Below, in pieces: positions 5,444-8,232 of a DNA stretch of 8,232 nucleotides. A program made the position numbers and the translations under genes. Source of the stretch: Gemmatimonas phototrophica (lineage in GTDB: Bacteria; Gemmatimonadota; Gemmatimonadetes; Gemmatimonadales; Gemmatimonadaceae). Within the stretch, counting starts at the first letter, position 1, and each line of letters starts with the position of its first letter. The notes under the pieces are model-generated. The model ran no database searches, was not told the origin of the DNA, and saw nothing but the letters and a program-made list of their open reading frames with translations. The DNA is taken from positions 1-8,232 of the forward strand of contig CAMBRJ010000106.1 in NCBI GenBank assembly GCA_945870175.1, written 5' to 3'.

Positions 5444-5641
5444 CTTGGGCGTGCATCCGAACATACCCGCCTTACCCAGCATGAGTTCAAGGGGGCAGAA
5501 GTTCGTGATGCTCGACTGGAACAGGTTGAACCCCACGAAGGCCGTGAAGAACAGGAAGCCTGGGTGTACGAAGTAGCCGAGCGCGACGGACAGCATTACG
5601 AAAACGCCGGCGATGCGACGAATGATCGAGTCGTTACACAT
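5432..5641 (-). CDS. DUF2892 (YgaP transmembrane-domain-like) small inner-membrane protein
   Basis: A 69-residue protein with two closely spaced membrane segments (about residues 10-26 and 28-45) and a short cysteine-containing tail, NFCPLELMLGKAGMFGC (residues 47-63). The CPLxxxLG...C tail and hairpin topology are typical of DUF2892, the domain that anchors the rhodanese YgaP in E. coli and also occurs as stand-alone proteins near sulfur-handling genes. Here there is no rhodanese domain. Cysteines are Cys2, Cys49 and Cys63. Its ATG lies inside the end of the RND gene (8-bp overlap, 5634-5641), with GGAG at 5650-5653, 8 nt upstream, so the two are likely translationally coupled. Molecular function is unknown; a sulfur or thiol role is inferred from family context. 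Confidence 0.85.
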   Translation of the reverse strand: MCNDSIIRRIAGVFVMLSVALGYFVHPGFLFFTAFVGFNLFQSSITNFCPLELMLGKAGMFGCTPKRSS

Positions 5642-8232
5642 GAGTATTGCTCCGGTTGAGTTGCCAGTAGAGAAGAGGAACCACCACCATCGTGAGCAGC
5701 GTGGCCACGATCGCCCCGCTCATGAGCGCGACCGCCAACCCCTGGAAGATCGGGTCGAGCACCATTACTAAACCGCCCACTACCACCGCGGCGGCCGTCA
5801 GCGCGATCGGACGGAACCGCACCGCGCCGGCTTCGAGCACCGCGTCGGTCAGTGACCGTCCGCGGGCTTCTTCGAGCTGGATGAAGTCCACCAGCAGGAT
5901 CGAGTTGCGCACGATGATGCCGGCCAGCGCGATCATGCCGATCATGCTGGTCGCGGTGAAGAACGCGCCGCTGATCGCATGCCCCGGCAGGATGCCGATG
6001 AGCGTGAGCGGAATCGGCGCCATGATCACCAGCGGAATCGTGAAGCTCTGGAACCAGCCCACCACCAGCACGTAGATCAGCAGCAACACGATCGCAAAGG
6101 CGAGACCGAGATCGCGGAACACTTCGATCGTGACCTGCCACTCGCCATCCCACTTGATCGCCGTCTCACTCACGGTCTCGGGCGGCACCGCGTTGTAGCG
6201 CGTAATCGCGGCGCCATTCACGCGGATCGCATCGAGCTGGCTGTTCATGTCGAGAATCGCGTAGACCGGACTCTCGATCTCACGCGCCACGTCACCCGTG
6301 ACGTAGATCGCCGGCCGCAAGTCCTTCCGGATGCGCGACCCTTCCCGCGTGCCGTTCACGACCGTGACGAACCGGGCCAGCGGCTGCGGGCCCTGCATCG
6401 TGGCGATGGGCAGCGACAGGAGCGCTTCTACGCTGCTGCGCTGCTCGAGCGGCAACCGCGGCACAATGGCGATGCCTTCGCGCGCCGTCGGCGAACTGGC
6501 CACGCCGGCCGGAGCGCCGGAGAGTGCGAGGTACAACGTCTGCGTGATCTGTTCCACGCTCGCGCCCGACTCGGCGGCCCGCACGCGGTCCACGCGGAAC
6601 GTGCGGTTGGCCTGCGGCGCCTCGACGGTCCAGTCCACGTCCACCACACCAGGTGTTTTCTCGAACACGTCCTTTACCGCGCGTGCCGCGGCCAGTCGCG
6701 TGGCGTCGTCACCGGCGTACACTTCCGCCACCAGCGTGGAGAGCACCGGCGGTCCCGGCGGAATCTCGGCCACCTTGGCCGATGCCTGATACAGCCGGGC
6801 AATGCTATCGACGCCAGGCCGTACGGCCACGGCGATGGCATGACTCTGCCGATCGCGCTCGCCCTTCGGCAGCAGGTTCACCTGCACATCGGCCACATTG
6901 GCGCCGCTGCGCATGAAGTAGTGGCGCACCAGTCCGTTGAAGTTGAACGGCGCCGACGTGCCGGCATACACCTGCGTGCTCACCACTTCGGGGACGGTAC
7001 TCAGATACGCCGCGATGCGTGATGCCGCTTCGTTGGACGTTTCGAGTGTGGTGCCTTCAGGCAAGTCGAGCACGACCTGGAATTCACTCGTGTTGTCGAA
7101 CGGCAGCATCTTCACCTGCACGGCCTTGAAGCCCACCAGGCTCACGCTCACGAGCAGCAGCGCGATGATGCCCGCGTAGAAGGCACGACGGCGCCCCTGC
7201 TGCTCCATGAGCGGCACCATGATCATGCGATAAATCCGGTCCACCCGGCCGCCTTCCTCGGGCGGATGCTCCGGACTCGCGTGACCGGCGGCGACATGCG
7301 CCGCCTTCACGTGGCCCTTGAGCAGCCGATAGGCGAGATACGGGGTGACGATGAACGCCACCGCGAGTGAGGCCACCAGGGCCACCGACGCGCCGATCGG
7401 AATCGGCCGCATGTACGGGCCCATCATGCCACTCACGAACGCCATCGGCAAAATGGCCGCAATCACCGTGAACGTGGCCAGGATCGTCGGGTTGCCGACT
7501 TCATCGACGGCATCGATCGCGGCCGTTTCCGCGTCACGATCGCCCATCGCCAGGTGACGATAGATGTTCTCCACCACCACGATGGCGTCGTCCACCAGAA
7601 TACCGATCGAGAAAATCAGCGCGAACAGCGTGATGCGGTTGAGCGTGTAGCCGAGCGCGTAGTACACGAACAGGGTGAGGGCGAGGGTGACCGGCACCGC
7701 CACCAGCACCACCAGCGCTTCGCGCCAGCCCAGGAACAACCAGATCAGGGCGGTCACGCTGAGCGTGGCGATGATGAGGTGCAGGATGAGCTCCTGCGCC
7801 TTCTCGCCGGCTGTCTCGCCGTAATCGCGCGTGACCGACAGCTGCACGCTCGCGGGAATGAGGCGGCCCTTGGCCTGGTCCACGCGCTGCATCACGGCAT
7901 GCGTGACCTCGGTGGCATTGGCCCCCTTCCGCTTGGCCACGGCGATGGTGACCGCCGCTTCCGACGCCCCACGTCCTTCCCGATGCGACACGTAGCTCGT
8001 GTGTTCGCCGAAATCCTCGCGCACGTCGGCGACGTTGCGCAGATAGACCGCGCGGCCTCCGCGCGACGACACGACCACGCTGCCGACATCGAGCGACGTG
8101 GCCAACGGTGCGCCGACGTCGATGCGCAATACGCTGTCGCGCACCGCGATTTCACCGGCGGCGAGGCGCGCGTTGGCGCCGCGCATCGCCATCATCACCT
8201 CGCCCGGTGTCACGCCACTCGCCGCGAGTCGC
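5634..8232 (-). CDS. RND-superfamily efflux permease, N-terminus beyond window
   Basis: A proton-driven inner-membrane pump subunit that would work with a periplasmic adaptor and outer-membrane channel encoded upstream. The visible 865 residues start in the first periplasmic loop, at a segment equivalent to about residue 180 of AcrB-like pumps; a GTG at 8213 is internal, not the start. Eleven of twelve membrane helices are visible: five after the first loop, then TM7 (about 7110-7190), the second periplasmic domain and a final set of five down to the C-terminus. The TM4 motif GILVDDAIVVVENI carries the paired proton-relay aspartates (codons 7587-7592), as in drug/amphiphile pumps; CzcA-type metal pumps have VDG there, so a drug, lipid or thiol-conjugate substrate is more likely than a metal cation, though not certain. 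The cytoplasmic loop after TM6 is longer and His-rich (about 7245-7323). The stop TAA (5634-5636) overlaps the DUF2892 start. Confidence 0.93.
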   Translation of the reverse strand, partial: RLAASGVTPGEVMMAMRGANARLAAGEIAVRDSVLRIDVGAPLATSLDVGSVVVSSRGGRAVYLRNVADVREDFGEHTSYVSHREGRGASEAAVTIAVAKRKGANATEVTHAVMQRVDQAKGRLIPASVQLSVTRDYGETAGEKAQELILHLIIATLSVTALIWLFLGWREALVVLVAVPVTLALTLFVYYALGYTLNRITLFALIFSIGILVDDAIVVVENIYRHLAMGDRDAETAAIDAVDEVGNPTILATFTVIAAILPMAFVSGMMGPYMRPIPIGASVALVASLAVAFIVTPYLAYRLLKGHVKAAHVAAGHASPEHPPEEGGRVDRIYRMIMVPLMEQQGRRRAFYAGIIALLLVSVSLVGFKAVQVKMLPFDNTSEFQVVLDLPEGTTLETSNEAASRIAAYLSTVPEVVSTQVYAGTSAPFNFNGLVRHYFMRSGANVADVQVNLLPKGERDRQSHAIAVAVRPGVDSIARLYQASAKVAEIPPGPPVLSTLVAEVYAGDDATRLAAARAVKDVFEKTPGVVDVDWTVEAPQANRTFRVDRVRAAESGASVEQITQTLYLALSGAPAGVASSPTAREGIAIVPRLPLEQRSSVEALLSLPIATMQGPQPLARFVTVVNGTREGSRIRKDLRPAIYVTGDVAREIESPVYAILDMNSQLDAIRVNGAAITRYNAVPPETVSETAIKWDGEWQVTIEVFRDLGLAFAIVLLLIYVLVVGWFQSFTIPLVIMAPIPLTLIGILPGHAISGAFFTATSMIGMIALAGIIVRNSILLVDFIQLEEARGRSLTDAVLEAGAVRFRPIALTAAAVVVGGLVMVLDPIFQGLAVALMSGAIVATLLTMVVVPLLYWQLNRSNTHV

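Noticed and set aside
5979..7022. 347-codon plus-strand frame opposite the RND gene
   Set aside because: It is extremely rich in Arg and His with no domain pattern, the usual shadow of a GC-rich gene on the other strand.
8211..8213. GTG as the start of the RND permease
   Set aside because: The reading frame continues to the window edge and the sequence matches an internal periplasmic segment; about 180 residues including TM1 would be missing.

Overview
The window is GC-rich bacterial chromosomal DNA with closely packed genes. The GC content, the 3Fe-4S-type GMC dehydrogenase/Tat-subunit pair and the start of what looks like an S9-peptidase exoprotein suggest an environmental Gram-negative such as Gemmatimonadota (possibly Acidobacteriota). 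No rRNA or other phylogenetic marker is present, so this is inference. There is no mobile element, tRNA, rRNA or CRISPR array.

Layout. Positions 1-124 (minus) hold the first 41 codons of an exported protein. Positions 125-419 are intergenic and contain a large imperfect inverted repeat built from ATCCGTG/CACGGAT units. Positions 420-3945 (minus) are a three-gene operon joined by two ATGA stop/start overlaps. In transcription order it encodes an exported metal-dependent amidohydrolase, a Tat-signal subunit of the gluconate 2-dehydrogenase subunit 3 family, and an FAD-dependent GMC oxidoreductase with a cysteine cluster typical of Fe-S-containing membrane dehydrogenases. The last two look like the gamma and alpha subunits of an FAD sugar/alcohol dehydrogenase. 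No cytochrome c subunit is visible. Amidohydrolase and dehydrogenase together suggest periplasmic breakdown of one compound, whose identity the sequence does not show.

Positions 4085-4954 (plus) carry osmC, a thiol peroxidase very close to the E. coli protein, then an ArsR/SmtB-family regulator with its own good promoter and an operator-like repeat over the predicted transcription start. Positions 4941-8232 (minus) carry a second operon that enters from outside the window: an RND efflux permease (N-terminus cut off), a small DUF2892 membrane protein overlapping the permease stop by 8 bp, and a zinc-ribbon thioredoxin of the TrxC type. The trxC and arsR 3' ends overlap by 14 bp.

The right half reads as a stress module: peroxide/thiol detoxification (OsmC, TrxC), efflux (RND), a small membrane protein with paired cysteines, and a cysteine-containing ArsR regulator that could control them. 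The grouping is seen directly; a shared inducer such as reactive sulfur, an electrophile or a metalloid is inference.
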